Origin: Thiotrichaceae bacterium
GTDB taxonomy: Bacteria > Pseudomonadota > Gammaproteobacteria > Thiotrichales > Thiotrichaceae
Assembly: GCA_026989335.1 (NCBI GenBank)
Contig: JALSJN010000018.1
Span: forward strand, 23,197 to 87,196
DNA length: 64,000 bases
Reading direction: 5' to 3'
In this document: positions 17,247 to 26,936 of the stretch, one piece after another
How positions within the stretch are numbered: position 1 is the first letter of the stretch
How the letters are laid out: the number at the start of each line of letters is the position of its first letter
Program-made: the position numbers and the translations under genes
The notes under the pieces: model-generated
What the model saw: the letters and a program-made list of their open reading frames with translations, nothing else
Told to the model about the DNA's origin: nothing
The model's database searches: none

Positions 17247-17795
17247 GTGACTTTAAATATTCCTATTTTTCTAACCATCCTGCGGATAGTAGCGATTCCA
17301 TTAATTGTTTTATTTTTTTACTTAGATATGCCGCTGACAGCATCAACAATTTTCGGCTTAGCGGGTTTAACTGATTTAATTGATGGTTACTTAGCGCGTA
17401 AGTTTAATCAGGAGTCTCGTTTTGGTGCTTTTCTTGACCCTGTTGCGGATAAGTTATTGGTATCTGTAGCGCTTTTGTTAATCGTTGAACGCGAAGGGAT
17501 GATCTGGATTACACTTGCGGCGATTGTTATTATCTCTCGTGAAATTACCATATCCGCATTACGCGAATGGATGGCTGAAATTGGCGAGCGCGGAAAAGTT
17601 GCGGTCGCCTACATCGGCAAAGTTAAAGCGGTACTCCAAATATTAGCGCTAATATTTTTACTTTATAATCAGGATTTGTGGGGTGCGCCGTTACGTGAAG
17701 TTGGTCTGGTGTTTTTGGCGATTGCAACAGTGCTAACGGTGGTTTCAATGGTCCAGTATTTACGTGCGGCTTTTTCTGGTATACGTTTGGATTAG
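17247..17795 (+). CDS. pgsA: CDP-diacylglycerol-glycerol-3-phosphate 3-phosphatidyltransferase
   Basis: PgsA makes phosphatidylglycerophosphate, the committed step toward phosphatidylglycerol and cardiolipin, in the inner membrane. The GTG start gives MTLNIPIFLTILRI, which aligns with E. coli PgsA (MQFNIPTLLT). The CDP-alcohol phosphotransferase motif DGYLARKFNQESRFGAFLDPVAD (about 46-68) is complete with its Asp residues. It is followed by REITISALREWMAEIGERGKVAV, and about four or five membrane helices are visible in the 182 residues. The start region is inside a hairpin (separate entry). Its stop overlaps the convergent L,D-transpeptidase stop by four bases. Confidence 0.95.
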   Translation: MTLNIPIFLTILRIVAIPLIVLFFYLDMPLTASTIFGLAGLTDLIDGYLARKFNQESRFGAFLDPVADKLLVSVALLLIVEREGMIWITLAAIVIISREITISALREWMAEIGERGKVAVAYIGKVKAVLQILALIFLLYNQDLWGAPLREVGLVFLAIATVLTVVSMVQYLRAAFSGIRLD

Positions 17796-18415
17796 CGAAT
17801 TATATTGACTAATGTGCCAACCCCCACTTTGGAGAAAAGTTTGATAATATCGTGGTTTGCCATACGGATACAACCATGAGAGACTGGTTTTCCTAGTTGC
17901 CCTTCTTCGTCAGTCCCGTGAATATAAATAAAACGCTTATGCGTATCAACCTCGCCTCCGAGATTCACACTTTCTTCTAGCCCGCTAAGCCAAAGTATTC
18001 TTGTCGTTATATTATCCTCATTACTGCACTGCTGAGGCTGGGTTAGAATTTTAGCGCATTTGTGGGTGTTGACTCTGCCTTTGAAAATGGTGCCTAGTTC
18101 AACATTATCACCTATACAGTGACTGATTTCATGAACACCTAATGGGGTTTGGTAACTATTTTTGTGGTTACCTAGGCCCGCTTTAGCCGTTGAGATGATG
18201 GAGCGTTGTATTATTTTATTGTTATCAATGAGCAATAGTAATTGCTCATTGGCCACGATTATAATGAAGGGCTGATTAAGCTGCTGTTTAAAATGATCTC
18301 TTAAGTCATTAATAATATTAAGTAATGGGGCAGAGAGAGTTTGATCGCTTGTATCATGAATATTAATATAATGATTAATCACTGTCTGATAAATCAATCG
18401 CAACCATATCTTCAT
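17792..18415 (-). CDS. L,D-transpeptidase (YkuD domain) protein
   Basis: YkuD enzymes form 3-3 cross-links in peptidoglycan or attach lipoproteins, using a catalytic Cys. The motif is [20 protein letters not shown] (166-185), with His166 and Cys182. An upstream segment [17 protein letters not shown] resembles the strand pair that starts the domain. No signal peptide is visible in the 207 residues, which is odd for an enzyme that should act outside; the true start could differ. The ATG lies inside the 3' end of purF with GAAGAG upstream; a GTG at 18382 is an alternative that barely overlaps purF. The gene is probably cotranscribed with purF. Confidence 0.82.
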   Translation of the reverse strand: MKIWLRLIYQTVINHYINIHDTSDQTLSAPLLNIINDLRDHFKQQLNQPFIIIVANEQLLLLIDNNKIIQRSIISTAKAGLGNHKNSYQTPLGVHEISHCIGDNVELGTIFKGRVNTHKCAKILTQPQQCSNEDNITTRILWLSGLEESVNLGGEVDTHKRFIYIHGTDEEGQLGKPVSHGCIRMANHDIIKLFSKVGVGTLVNIIR

Positions 18416-19880
18416 GCTGCTCTTCTTTACTTTGGTCGGCCCTTTTTTCTTCTAAGTCAGTGAAATATCCATCTGACTCACCAGTAACATATTTGCCTGT
18501 AAAAACAGAGCAGTCAAAGGTTTTTAATGTTGTATTGCCGGCAGTAATTGCTGCGATTAAATCATCAAGTTCTTGATAGACAAGACGGTCAGCTCCGATA
18601 GCTGTAGCGACTTCAGCTTCTGTTTTTCCATGTGCAATAAGTTCGTTCGCTGCTGGCATGTCGATACCATAGATATTGGGGTAACGTACCGCAGGTGAAG
18701 CTGAGGCAAAATAAACTTTTTTAGCACCAGAGTCCCGAGCCATTTGGACAATTTCTTGCGAGGTTGTGCCGCGAACAATGGAGTCATCAACTAACATAAC
18801 ATTTTTACCTTTGAACTCAATATCAAGTGGGTTAAGTTTTCGGCGTACTGATTTTTTGCGTAGTGTTTGCCCTGGCATGATAAAAGTGCGACCGATGTAA
18901 CGGTTTTTGATAAAGCCTTCACGATAAGGCACACCTAAAGTAAGTGCCATTTCATGTGCGGAGGTACGGCTGGTATCAGGTATTGGAATCACAACATCAA
19001 TATCATGATTTTCCCATTCGCGTATGACTTTTTCAGCAAGGTTGTGACCCATACGCATACGAGCCTTATGGACAAATACATTATCAATCACGGAGTCTGG
19101 ACGTGCAAAGTAGACATATTCAAAAATACAGGTGTTATAGACAGGGTTGTCTGCACATTGTTGGGTATGCACTTTACCTTCATGGCTAATAAATATGGCT
19201 TCACCTGGCTCAATATCACGCACGATTTCATAGCCTTGGGTGACGAGTGCTACGCTTTCTGAGGCGAGCATATAGTCAGTACCCTTTTTTGTTTCACGTT
19301 TGCCATATACTAAAGGTCGGATACCGTAAGGGTCTCGAAAACCTACCACGCCATCACGTGTGATCATAGCGATTACAGCGTAAGCACCTTTACAGCGTTT
19401 ATGCACACCACTAACGGCGGAAAAAATCTCACTGGGTGTTACGCGGTATTCTTTATAGTGCTGTAGCTCTTGGGCAAAAATATTAAGTAATACTTCAGAG
19501 TCAGAGTTAGTATTGATATGTCGTCTATCCGTTTTGTAGAGTTCTTTTTTTAAATCATGTGCGTTAGTTAAATTACCATTATGCGCTAATGAAATACCGT
19601 AGGGTGAATTCACATAAAAAGGCTGAGCTTCTGAGTTAGATGAGGAGCCTGCAGTCGGGTAGCGTAGATGACCAATGCCCATATTGCCAACAAGTCGGCG
19701 CATGCTGTTTTCGTGAAACACATCAGTTACAAGGCCATTTTTGCGGCGAATATAAAGCCGCTTTCCATCACTGGTAACTATTCCAGCGGCATCTTGTCCG
19801 CGGTGCTGAAGGACTAAGAGTCCATCGTATAATTCTTGGTTAACTGCTTCGTTACTAACGATGCCGATTATTCCACACAT
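18375..19880 (-). CDS. purF: Amidophosphoribosyltransferase
   Basis: PurF makes 5-phosphoribosylamine from PRPP and glutamine, the first step of purine synthesis. The N-terminal Ntn glutaminase starts [21 protein letters not shown], where Cys2 becomes the nucleophile after Met removal. The PRPP-binding motif [13 protein letters not shown] lies near 362-374. The 501-residue length agrees with proteobacterial PurF. It lies 32 bases downstream of cvpA, the standard order cvpA-purF, and its last codons overlap the L,D-transpeptidase ATG. Confidence 0.97.
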   Translation of the reverse strand: MCGIIGIVSNEAVNQELYDGLLVLQHRGQDAAGIVTSDGKRLYIRRKNGLVTDVFHENSMRRLVGNMGIGHLRYPTAGSSSNSEAQPFYVNSPYGISLAHNGNLTNAHDLKKELYKTDRRHINTNSDSEVLLNIFAQELQHYKEYRVTPSEIFSAVSGVHKRCKGAYAVIAMITRDGVVGFRDPYGIRPLVYGKRETKKGTDYMLASESVALVTQGYEIVRDIEPGEAIFISHEGKVHTQQCADNPVYNTCIFEYVYFARPDSVIDNVFVHKARMRMGHNLAEKVIREWENHDIDVVIPIPDTSRTSAHEMALTLGVPYREGFIKNRYIGRTFIMPGQTLRKKSVRRKLNPLDIEFKGKNVMLVDDSIVRGTTSQEIVQMARDSGAKKVYFASASPAVRYPNIYGIDMPAANELIAHGKTEAEVATAIGADRLVYQELDDLIAAITAGNTTLKTFDCSVFTGKYVTGESDGYFTDLEEKRADQSKEEQHEDMVAIDLSDSD

Positions 19881-19912
19881 GCTTGGGATCCGTGTTTAGA
19901 AAGGGTGTTTAT

Positions 19913-20533
19913 TTATTGGGCGGGGAGCGTTTGGAGGTCTGTTGGTTTATTATTCACTGGTGTTTCTGAACTAGGTTTAAGGATAGCTGTTCCAGCGGTA
20001 TCATCCATTAACTTACTGTCAGTCGAGCTAGTAGGAATATTCTTATCAATATATTCATTCATACTCTCAGGAACTAGGGTTTTAATCCATTCAGCCGCTT
20101 CTTTGAATTGTGGAATTAACTTCGACTTTGTCCACATATCCTGACGGGGTAATTCAGTAAAACTTAATAACATCGTAATTAAGGTAACACCAAGAGCCCC
20201 TAAAACAACCCCGAGACCCATACCTAAAATACGGTCAAAAGTACCTAGCCCAATTGCGGAAACAGCTTTACTAAATAAATAATTAATAATGGCGCCAGTA
20301 ATCAGTGTGCCAATAAAAATAATCAAAAAGGATAACCCAAGTTGTAAGGTTTCATTATCCAGTTTGAAAGGCAGCAAAGGAGCAAGTTGCTCTTTATAGC
20401 TGTAAGCTAAGAGAATAGCCGCCGCCCAAGTGGCAAGAAAAATTGCCATCCAAACAAAGCCTCTCATAAAACCAATCAAAGCAGTAATTAGAACAATGAC
20501 AACAATTGCCACATCGATATAATTAATATCCAT
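19913..20533 (-). CDS. cvpA: CvpA family inner-membrane protein
   Basis: CvpA is needed for colicin V production in E. coli and is linked to envelope homeostasis. The 206-residue protein shows the expected four membrane segments (about 7-23, 28-45, 66-88 and 102-124), with the family motif VIVLITALIGFMRGFVWMAI near the N-terminus and GTFDRILGMGLGVVLGAL between helices three and four. The C-terminal 80 residues are hydrophilic, with Ser/Thr/Pro-rich sequence. Upstream is dedD and downstream purF, the conserved gammaproteobacterial order. Confidence 0.9.
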   Translation of the reverse strand: MDINYIDVAIVVIVLITALIGFMRGFVWMAIFLATWAAAILLAYSYKEQLAPLLPFKLDNETLQLGLSFLIIFIGTLITGAIINYLFSKAVSAIGLGTFDRILGMGLGVVLGALGVTLITMLLSFTELPRQDMWTKSKLIPQFKEAAEWIKTLVPESMNEYIDKNIPTSSTDSKLMDDTAGTAILKPSSETPVNNKPTDLQTLPAQ

Positions 20534-20567
20534 AAGAATAGTCTCTGGCCGGTCTTAAAGTGTTAAA

Positions 20568-21449
20568 TTATTTACTAACAACAAGGCTGTTTTGAACAAA
20601 GAAGTTTTTTGCATAACGGCGTTTCATCGATGCTTGCGCTTGAATAGCTTTGTTTCTATTGCCGTAACCACCTACGCGAACGCGGTACAAAACTTTATTG
20701 TTGTTGCTGGTTTCAGTGATAAAGGTTGTATAACCCTCAGACTTCATCGTCTTTGAAAGCTTGCTGGCGCGTGAGCTACTTGAGGTTGCTAAGAGCTGAA
20801 TTGAGTATTTTCCAGCAGGCGCAGCTGTTGCAATAGATGCAGCTTTGGGTGCAACGGACTTAGGTGCTGCTTTTTTTGCAACTTTTGTGGTTTTTTTGGT
20901 TTCTGCTTTAGCTACTTTTTTAGGCTTTGAAGGTGCTTTTTTTACTTTTTTAACGACTTTCTTTTTCTTTTCTTCGATGAGGCGAGGTTTGTATTTTTCT
21001 TTCTTAGCGACAACTTGCTTTTTAGCGGTGGTGTTATCTACAACTTTACGTTGTTCATTGCTTTGTGAAGGTCGAATCGAAAATCCAGGGTTTTGTGTGT
21101 TTCCTCCTGCCGCATCGCCTATGCCGTCAGAACTTACAATAATTGCAGCGGCCTTGTTGTTGGTAGAGTTTACCGACCCAGCAACAGCCGCACCTGCGCC
21201 AACGGCAGATGCTACAATAGCTGTGCTAGCGTTACTCAAAGAGCTTCCAGCATCTGCGGTAGCTGATGCAACTGTATCGCCAGCTTCGGATAAGCTCGGA
21301 ATATTCATTTCAGGAGTGCCGGGCAGTTGCATGTCAACAACTTCTTGTCGCTCCGTGCTTTTCCCTTTCAATAAATAGGCTAATAGTAATGCGGCAATTA
21401 CGGCCAATACCACAGCACCAATTCCACGTTTCATCATTGAACTTTCCAT
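20568..21449 (-). CDS. dedD: SPOR-domain cell-division protein (DedD-like)
   Basis: DedD-type proteins localise to the septum through a SPOR domain that binds denuded glycan. The 293-residue product has a membrane anchor (GIGAVVLAVIAALLLAYLL, about 9-27), a low-complexity Ala/Ser part, a Lys/Ala-rich stretch (EKKKKVVKKVKKAPSKPKK) and a C-terminal SPOR domain (about 213-290: KYSIQLLATSSSSRASKLSK, KVLYRVRVGGYGNRNKA). AAGGGAG lies 11 bases before the ATG, so I keep this start although ATG codons follow at residues 5 and 6. It sits between folC and cvpA as expected. A ten-G tract lies in its leader. Confidence 0.88.
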   Translation of the reverse strand: MESSMMKRGIGAVVLAVIAALLLAYLLKGKSTERQEVVDMQLPGTPEMNIPSLSEAGDTVASATADAGSSLSNASTAIVASAVGAGAAVAGSVNSTNNKAAAIIVSSDGIGDAAGGNTQNPGFSIRPSQSNEQRKVVDNTTAKKQVVAKKEKYKPRLIEEKKKKVVKKVKKAPSKPKKVAKAETKKTTKVAKKAAPKSVAPKAASIATAAPAGKYSIQLLATSSSSRASKLSKTMKSEGYTTFITETSNNNKVLYRVRVGGYGNRNKAIQAQASMKRRYAKNFFVQNSLVVSK

Positions 21450-21485
21450 TTTATTAACTACTCCCTTAAGTTTTCGTTTGTATTT

Positions 21486-21495
21486 GGGGGGGGGG
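21486..21495. repeat. Ten-base G homopolymer in the folC-dedD gap
   Basis: Ten consecutive G residues (C on the coding strand of dedD), 37-46 bases upstream of the dedD ATG and in a gap of only 66 bases. Long G/C homopolymers slip readily, so this could be phase variable, or it could be miscounted in the assembly. Confidence 0.75.
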
Positions 21496-21515
21496 CAAAG
21501 CAGTAATAACTGACT

Positions 21516-22778
21516 TTATGAACCCCATATTTCTATAACATTGGATACTACCAGAAAAGAGCCAAAAACAACTACTTTATCTTTGTTTTTACAGTCTTTT
21601 TTTAGGCTTTGGACAGCTTCAGAAAAACACTCATGTGGAATTACTTTTGATTTAATATTGGCGCTCTTCATTATTTGGGTTAACGCTTTTGTTGTTATTC
21701 CGCGTGAGCCTTCAAGACTTACAATATGCCACTCGTCTATCTGTTTATTCATTATTGATAAAACTTGCTTGATGTCTTTATCTTTTAACATAGAAAAGAG
21801 CGCGAAGGTTTTTCCCTTGGTTGGCTTTTCATCAAGATACATTGATAGTGCTAATGCAGAATGCGGGTTATGTGCTACATCAACGAGCCAGTCGGGGGAT
21901 GAATGAATAAGCTGCAGACGACCCATGATAGTAGCCTTTTTAAGTCCTGCTTTAATCGACTCGATTGATACGGGAAGATGTTTAGATAGTGACTGTAACC
22001 CTGCAATGACTGTGGCTGCGTTATTCAATTGAAACTCACCCTTTAAAGTGGGTAGAGGTAACTGATAGTGTCTTTTATTGCTTTTCCATGTCCATGTAGT
22101 ATTTGCATGGTTTTGAAAAGAAAAATCCCTATTTATTTGATGTAAGGTGGCTTTAACCTTTAGCGCTATGGACTTAATTGAATCGGGTGGGTCAGGGTCG
22201 CCACAAATCACGGGTGTATCTGCCCGCATAATACCTGCTTTTTCTTTGCCGATAGCCTCGCGTTCATTTCCGAGCCAGCTCTCATGATCTATGGCTATAC
22301 TGGTGATGATTGCTAGCGAGGTGTCCCATAAATTGGCGGCATCTAGTCTGCCGCCTAAGCCTACTTCAAGAATCACCACGTCGACTTTTTGTTGATTAAA
22401 AATAAGCATGGCTGCGAGCGTGCCAAATTCAAAATAACTTAAACTAATGTCTTTGCGGGCATTATCAATTTCTTTAAATGCCGTGATGATTTGTGCATCG
22501 CTAGCTCTGATGCCTGATAGCTTTATTCGTTCGTTATAGTGGATGAGATGAGGGGAGGTGTAACTGCCAGTGGTGTAACCCTCTGCGATTAAAATCGCCT
22601 CTAAAAAAGCTACGCTTGAACCTTTACCATTGGTGCCAGCAACGGTAATGATTGGAAAGCTAGGGCTTAACACGTCAAGTCTTTCAGCAACTTGATGAAT
22701 TCGAGCTAAGCCAAGGTCGATCTCGGTGGGGTGTAAATTTTCTTGCCAATTAAGCCAATCATCTAAGGTTTTTTTCAT
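21516..22778 (-). CDS. folC: Bifunctional dihydrofolate synthase / folylpolyglutamate synthase
   Basis: FolC adds glutamate to dihydropteroate and then to folates. The Mur-ligase-type P-loop is ITVAGTNGKGSSVAFLEAIL (about 43-62). Further motifs are the SYTSPHLIHYNERIKLSG loop, DVVILEVGLGGRLDAAN, and the C-terminal DVAHNPHSALALSMYL. Length 420 is normal. The product ATG is 46 bases from accD, in the usual accD-folC-dedD order. folP lies elsewhere in the window (61.9 kb), so two steps of the folate route are seen here. Confidence 0.95.
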   Translation of the reverse strand: MKKTLDDWLNWQENLHPTEIDLGLARIHQVAERLDVLSPSFPIITVAGTNGKGSSVAFLEAILIAEGYTTGSYTSPHLIHYNERIKLSGIRASDAQIITAFKEIDNARKDISLSYFEFGTLAAMLIFNQQKVDVVILEVGLGGRLDAANLWDTSLAIITSIAIDHESWLGNEREAIGKEKAGIMRADTPVICGDPDPPDSIKSIALKVKATLHQINRDFSFQNHANTTWTWKSNKRHYQLPLPTLKGEFQLNNAATVIAGLQSLSKHLPVSIESIKAGLKKATIMGRLQLIHSSPDWLVDVAHNPHSALALSMYLDEKPTKGKTFALFSMLKDKDIKQVLSIMNKQIDEWHIVSLEGSRGITTKALTQIMKSANIKSKVIPHECFSEAVQSLKKDCKNKDKVVVFGSFLVVSNVIEIWGS

Positions 22779-22824
22779 AGTTGAGTGTTTTTTATATGGG
22801 GCTTGTCGCTAACTGAATATGGCG

Positions 22825-23790
22825 TTATTTCTTTTCAGCGTCTTTGTCAGCACCAGCCACTTCTATCTTTGCCTCTTTAGGAACGGGCTTTGGGCTAGGA
22901 ATAGCGTCAACTTCTTGCATATTTGCGGGGCGTGGTTTGTGGGTGAGCATGCAGAGAAGGTCAACAATTTCTTGACGTAATTCTTGGCGTGGGATAATAC
23001 GGTCTACCGCACCTTTTTCTATTAAAAATTCACTTCGTTGAAAACCTTCGGGGAGTGTCTCGCCAACTGTTTGCTCTATAACACGGGGCCCTGCAAAGCC
23101 GATTAGTGCCTTAGGTTCGGCAATAATAACATCACCTAACATGGCAAAGCTGGCTGAAACACCACCCATAGTGGGGTCGGTTAAGACTGATATAAAGGGT
23201 AAACCAGCGTCAGAAAGTTTCGTCAGTGAAGCACTGGTTTTAGCCATTTGCATGAGTGAGAAAAGGGCTTCTTGCATGCGTGCTCCACCACTGGCGGAAA
23301 ACACAATATAAGGTATTTTAGCTTGAATCGCTGCATTCACACCTTGCACGAATCGCTCGCCCACCACAGAACCCATCGAACCACCCATAAAGCGAAAATC
23401 AAAAGCTGCTGAGATTAATGGTACGCCATGTACTTGGCCTTTGATGACGATCAACGCATCTTTTTCGCCGGTTGATTTTTGGGCAGCGCTTAGGCGGTCT
23501 TTATATTTTTTGCTGTCTTTAAACTTTAAAATGTCAATGGGTGTTACATTGGCAGCGATTTCTTCACGGTTTTCTTTATCTAGAAAATAGTCGAGACGCT
23601 TGCGTCCACTAATGCGTTCATGGTGATAACACTTTGGGCAGACTTCTAAATTTATTTCTAAATCAGCTTTGTAGAGAACTGTTTTACAAGCAGGGCACTT
23701 ATGCCATAAGCCCTCTGGGATTGATTTCTTTTTTGCCGTTGTGACATCGGTACGAATACGTAACGGAATTAAATTTTCAAACCAACTCAT
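22825..23790 (-). CDS. accD: Acetyl-CoA carboxylase carboxyltransferase subunit beta
   Basis: AccD, with AccA, moves carboxyl from biotin to acetyl-CoA to make malonyl-CoA. The zinc ribbon CPACKTVLY...CPKC has its four Cys at 32, 35, 51 and 54. The carboxyltransferase part shows [34 protein letters not shown] and [17 protein letters not shown]. The last 30 residues ([19 protein letters not shown]) are a charged tail beyond the usual end. It lies between trpA (48 bases upstream) and folC. Confidence 0.96.
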   Translation of the reverse strand: MSWFENLIPLRIRTDVTTAKKKSIPEGLWHKCPACKTVLYKADLEINLEVCPKCYHHERISGRKRLDYFLDKENREEIAANVTPIDILKFKDSKKYKDRLSAAQKSTGEKDALIVIKGQVHGVPLISAAFDFRFMGGSMGSVVGERFVQGVNAAIQAKIPYIVFSASGGARMQEALFSLMQMAKTSASLTKLSDAGLPFISVLTDPTMGGVSASFAMLGDVIIAEPKALIGFAGPRVIEQTVGETLPEGFQRSEFLIEKGAVDRIIPRQELRQEIVDLLCMLTHKPRPANMQEVDAIPSPKPVPKEAKIEVAGADKDAEKK

Positions 23791-23838
23791 AATAAAATCC
23801 TACTATTTTTGGTGCAACATAGCTCAAATGTATGTCAA

Positions 23839-24642
23839 TTATGCATCCATTGCTTGGCGCATTGAAGTTAAAAGCGCAGTTATTTCATGGGTGATTGTAT
23901 CAGCATCATCAATATTGTTTTCAATAATTTTTACAATGGCACTACCGACGATAACGCCGTCCGAAACTGCAGACACGGCTCTGGCACTTGCTGCATCTTT
24001 TATGCCGAAACCAACAGCTACTGGCATGGATGCGATAGATCTAATACGCTCAACGCGTTCAGCAACCTCGCTAACATTTAATGTACTGGAACCTGTTACA
24101 CCTTTCAATGAAACATAATAGAGAAAGCCACTGCCTGAATCTGATATTTTTTTGATGCGTGCATCGGTAGTGGTAGGTGAAAGTAAATAGATAGGATCTA
24201 TTCCAGCTTCATTTAGTATTGGTACAAGTTCGCTACTTTCTTCAGGTGGGAGGTCTACGGTGAGTAGTGCGTCAATGCCTGCTGCTTTTGCTTTATCGGC
24301 AAATGTTTGGTAGCCCATCGCTTCGACAGGGTTTAAGTAACCCATAAAAATTATTGGCGTTTCATTATCTTTTTGGCGGAATTCTGTAGTCATTGCGATT
24401 ACATTATTAAGGCTGGTGTGATGGATAAGAGCGCGCTCACAAGCCAGCTGAATGGTTGGGCCATCCGCCATAGGGTCTGAAAAAGGTATCCCTAACTCGA
24501 TCATATCAGCGCCTGCTTTAACCATTGCGTGCATCAGCGGTACAGTAATAGAGGGATTCGAATCGCCCGCAGTAATATAGGGGATGAGCGCTTTTTTGCC
24601 TTTATTGTTTAAGTCTGCAAAGCATTGTGTTATTCGACTCAT
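23839..24642 (-). CDS. trpA: Tryptophan synthase alpha subunit
   Basis: TrpA cleaves indole-glycerol phosphate to indole, which is channelled to TrpB. The 267-residue barrel has LIPYITAGD near the start, the catalytic Glu in [18 protein letters not shown] (about 44-61), the active-site loop DLPPEES and the phosphate-binding [10 protein letters not shown] and GVIVGSAIV strands near the C-terminus. Its start overlaps the end of trpB by four bases (ATGA-type overlap), so translation should be coupled. Confidence 0.96.
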   Translation of the reverse strand: MSRITQCFADLNNKGKKALIPYITAGDSNPSITVPLMHAMVKAGADMIELGIPFSDPMADGPTIQLACERALIHHTSLNNVIAMTTEFRQKDNETPIIFMGYLNPVEAMGYQTFADKAKAAGIDALLTVDLPPEESSELVPILNEAGIDPIYLLSPTTTDARIKKISDSGSGFLYYVSLKGVTGSSTLNVSEVAERVERIRSIASMPVAVGFGIKDAASARAVSAVSDGVIVGSAIVKIIENNIDDADTITHEITALLTSMRQAMDA

Positions 24643-25901
24643 AATTTGATTCCTTCGCGTGCCGCAATGGTGTTGATGTCTTTGTCGCCACGTCCAGATA
24701 GATTAACAATGATTTGTTGGTCACTCGTCATAGTCGGTGCGAGTTTCATGGCATAAGCAAGTGCATGGCTGCTTTCTAAAGCTGGGATAATTCCTTCGAT
24801 ACGCGTGAGTGAGTGAAATGCTTGCATCGCTTCATCATCAGTAACCGCCACATAGTTAGCACGTCCGATGTCTTTTAGAAAACAATGTTCAGGGCCCACG
24901 CCAGGGTAATCTAAACCTGCTGAAATAGAATGTGGTTCAATTACTTGGCCATCATCATCCGCCATTAGATACATGCGGTTGCCGTGTAAAACCCCTGGTT
25001 TTGCCGTGCATAAGGGGGCAGCATGTTCGCCTGTTTCTAGGCCATGGCCAGCAGCTTCTACACCATAAATATCCACGTCTAAATCAGCTAAAAACTCATG
25101 AAATAGGCCGATAGCGTTTGAACCTCCACCAATACAGGCGACTAGTGCATCAGGCAGGCGACCTGTTTGTTTGAGTGATTGTTGTTTGGCTTCGCGGCCA
25201 ATTATAGTTTGAAAATCACGTACCATTTCAGGGTAAGGGTGCGGGCCTGCGACGGTGCCGATGCAATAAAAAGTATCATCGACGTTGGTTACCCAGTCAC
25301 GCATGGCTTCGTTTAAAGCATCCTTAAGCGTTTTTGAGCCCGACGTGACGGGGCGAACTTCTGCACCTAAAAGCTTCATACGGTAAACATTGGGTGCTTG
25401 GCGCGCGACATCGACCTCGCCCATATAAACCACACACTCTAAGCCTAGGCGTGCGGCAATAGTTGCTGTTGCTACACCATGTTGACCTGCACCGGTTTCT
25501 GCAATGATACGGGGTTTCCCCATGTGTTTGGCTAACAATGCTTGTCCAATGGTATTGTTGATTTTATGCGCACCGGTGTGGTTTAAATCTTCACGTTTTA
25601 AGTAAATTTGTGCGCCACCGAGTTCGTTTGACCAACGTTGAGCATGATAAAGTGGGCTAGGGCGACCGACGTAATGTCGTAGATCATTATCAAAATCAGC
25701 TTGAAATTGTTGATCATTTTTCAAATGATTGTAAGCAATTTCTAATTCTTCAATAGCATCCATTAGGGTTTCGGGCGCAAAGCGACCCCCATAAATACCG
25801 AAGTGCCCCTGTTTGTCGGGAAATGCGCTCCAATCGACGCTGGTCAAATCTACATTACTAAGATCTAGCCTATTTAAATCATTGTTTATCGTACTCGGCA
25901 C
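24639..25901 (-). CDS. trpB: Tryptophan synthase beta subunit
   Basis: PLP enzyme joining indole and serine. The PLP lysine is in [14 protein letters not shown], the phosphate-binding loop is [13 protein letters not shown] and the family start appears as [16 protein letters not shown]. The GTG start at 25901 lies inside trpF, with GAGG six or seven bases before it, so I accept it, although it gives an N-terminal extension of about 30 residues ([19 protein letters not shown]) not normal for TrpB. A TTG nearer the core (L of LTSVDW) is the alternative. Confidence 0.94.
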   Translation of the reverse strand: MPSTINNDLNRLDLSNVDLTSVDWSAFPDKQGHFGIYGGRFAPETLMDAIEELEIAYNHLKNDQQFQADFDNDLRHYVGRPSPLYHAQRWSNELGGAQIYLKREDLNHTGAHKINNTIGQALLAKHMGKPRIIAETGAGQHGVATATIAARLGLECVVYMGEVDVARQAPNVYRMKLLGAEVRPVTSGSKTLKDALNEAMRDWVTNVDDTFYCIGTVAGPHPYPEMVRDFQTIIGREAKQQSLKQTGRLPDALVACIGGGSNAIGLFHEFLADLDVDIYGVEAAGHGLETGEHAAPLCTAKPGVLHGNRMYLMADDDGQVIEPHSISAGLDYPGVGPEHCFLKDIGRANYVAVTDDEAMQAFHSLTRIEGIIPALESSHALAYAMKLAPTMTSDQQIIVNLSGRGDKDINTIAAREGIKL

Positions 25902-26529
25902 GTCTTACCTCATCCATTAATTGGTTAATCATTTGTTGGTCTTTTATTCCGGGTGCGCTTTCAACACCGCTGCTTAAGTCCATGCCATAAACATCGGTTT
26001 GTTGAATGGCTTGCGCAATATTTGTAGGGTTTAATCCGCCTGCCAAAATGATGGGTTTTGGGTAGTCTTTTGGTACATCATTCCAATCAAATGTTTCCCC
26101 TGTGCCACCTGCTTTTCCCATGTCGTGGCTATCGACTAAAAAGCCTTTTGCATCGTGATACTGATTAGCGTACTCAGTAAAGCTGGTTGAGTTACGGTTT
26201 TTCATTGCTACTGCTTTAATATAAGGTCGGTTAAATGATGCGCAATACTCAGGCGTTTCTGAACCATGAAATTGTAACAAATCAAGTGGTACAGCATCCA
26301 GTACTGAGTGCACAAAACCTTCGCTGGTATCCATAAATAACCCAACGGAAGCAATGAAGGGCGGAAGCGCAGCACAAATCTGGCTAGCTTGATGAATGCT
26401 TACGTTACGTGGGCTTTTAGCATAAAAAACCAGCCCAATAGCATCACCACCTGCTTGGCTTACATGCAGCGCATCTTCAATGCAAGTGATGCCGCAGATT
26501 TTGACACGCATTTTGACAGGAGTTTTCAT
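25879..26529 (-). CDS. trpF: Phosphoribosylanthranilate isomerase
   Basis: TrpF isomerises phosphoribosylanthranilate in tryptophan synthesis. Residues [30 protein letters not shown] carry the diagnostic KICGIT with the catalytic Cys. [15 protein letters not shown] and [31 protein letters not shown] follow as phosphate-binding and catalytic-Asp regions. The 216-residue length agrees with the family. It heads trpF-trpB-trpA-accD-folC-dedD-cvpA-purF; truA, often found upstream, is replaced by a divergent YeaQ-like gene. The next ATG (M7) is an equally good start. Confidence 0.94.
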   Translation of the reverse strand: MKTPVKMRVKICGITCIEDALHVSQAGGDAIGLVFYAKSPRNVSIHQASQICAALPPFIASVGLFMDTSEGFVHSVLDAVPLDLLQFHGSETPEYCASFNRPYIKAVAMKNRNSTSFTEYANQYHDAKGFLVDSHDMGKAGGTGETFDWNDVPKDYPKPIILAGGLNPTNIAQAIQQTDVYGMDLSSGVESAPGIKDQQMINQLMDEVRRAEYDKQ

Positions 26530-26597
26530 GAGGGGAAAGGTAGCACAGGAAGAACAAACTATGAAGCGACAGAGTGCCTGAATATTTAAAAGTACAG

Positions 26598-26625
26598 TTG
26601 CAATGATTAGTTTGTCGCGTATATT
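26598..26625 (+). promoter_or_regulatory. Probable sigma70 promoter of the YeaQ-like gene
   Basis: TTGCAA (26598-26603), a 16-base spacer and TATATT (26620-26625) lie 41 bases before the ATG at 26666. Both boxes are one or two bases from consensus. Confidence 0.5.
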
Positions 26626-26665
26626 GGGTGCTTTATTGACTTTTTAAGACCGAAGGAGAGAGATT

Positions 26666-26926
26666 ATGGCGTTATGGGTACTATTGGTTTGGCTGGTTGT
26701 TGGTTTAATAATAGGCTTTGTAACACGCCAAATATTTAAACGTAAGTCAGGCTTCGGTATGGTCGGTGACGGTATTTTAGGTGCTGCAGGAGGGGTTATT
26801 GGAGGCTACTTAGTGGCTTTAACCGCGATTGGAAGTACTTTGGGTGGGTTGATTCTAACCATTGCCTCAGCAATAGCGTGTGCGATGCTAGTGACTTGGA
26901 GCACCAAGTTTATTACTCAAGCTTAA
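26666..26926 (+). CDS. GlsB/YeaQ/YmgE family membrane protein
   Basis: Members of this family are small inner-membrane proteins, some induced by stress; biochemical role unknown. The 86-residue product has three hydrophobic spans (about 1-20, 33-54 and 58-80) and the family-specific Gly-rich segment GMVGDGILGAAGGVIGGYLV. GGAGAG lies five bases before the ATG. It is divergent from trpF, with a candidate promoter in between, and is followed after ten bases by a frameshifted gene. Confidence 0.85.
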   Translation: MALWVLLVWLVVGLIIGFVTRQIFKRKSGFGMVGDGILGAAGGVIGGYLVALTAIGSTLGGLILTIASAIACAMLVTWSTKFITQA

Positions 26927-26936
26927 GTTAGTTAGA

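Noticed and set aside
24541-24580. tRNA-like TTCGAATC segment in trpA
   Set aside because: It is codons of an intact trpA, with no cloverleaf around it.
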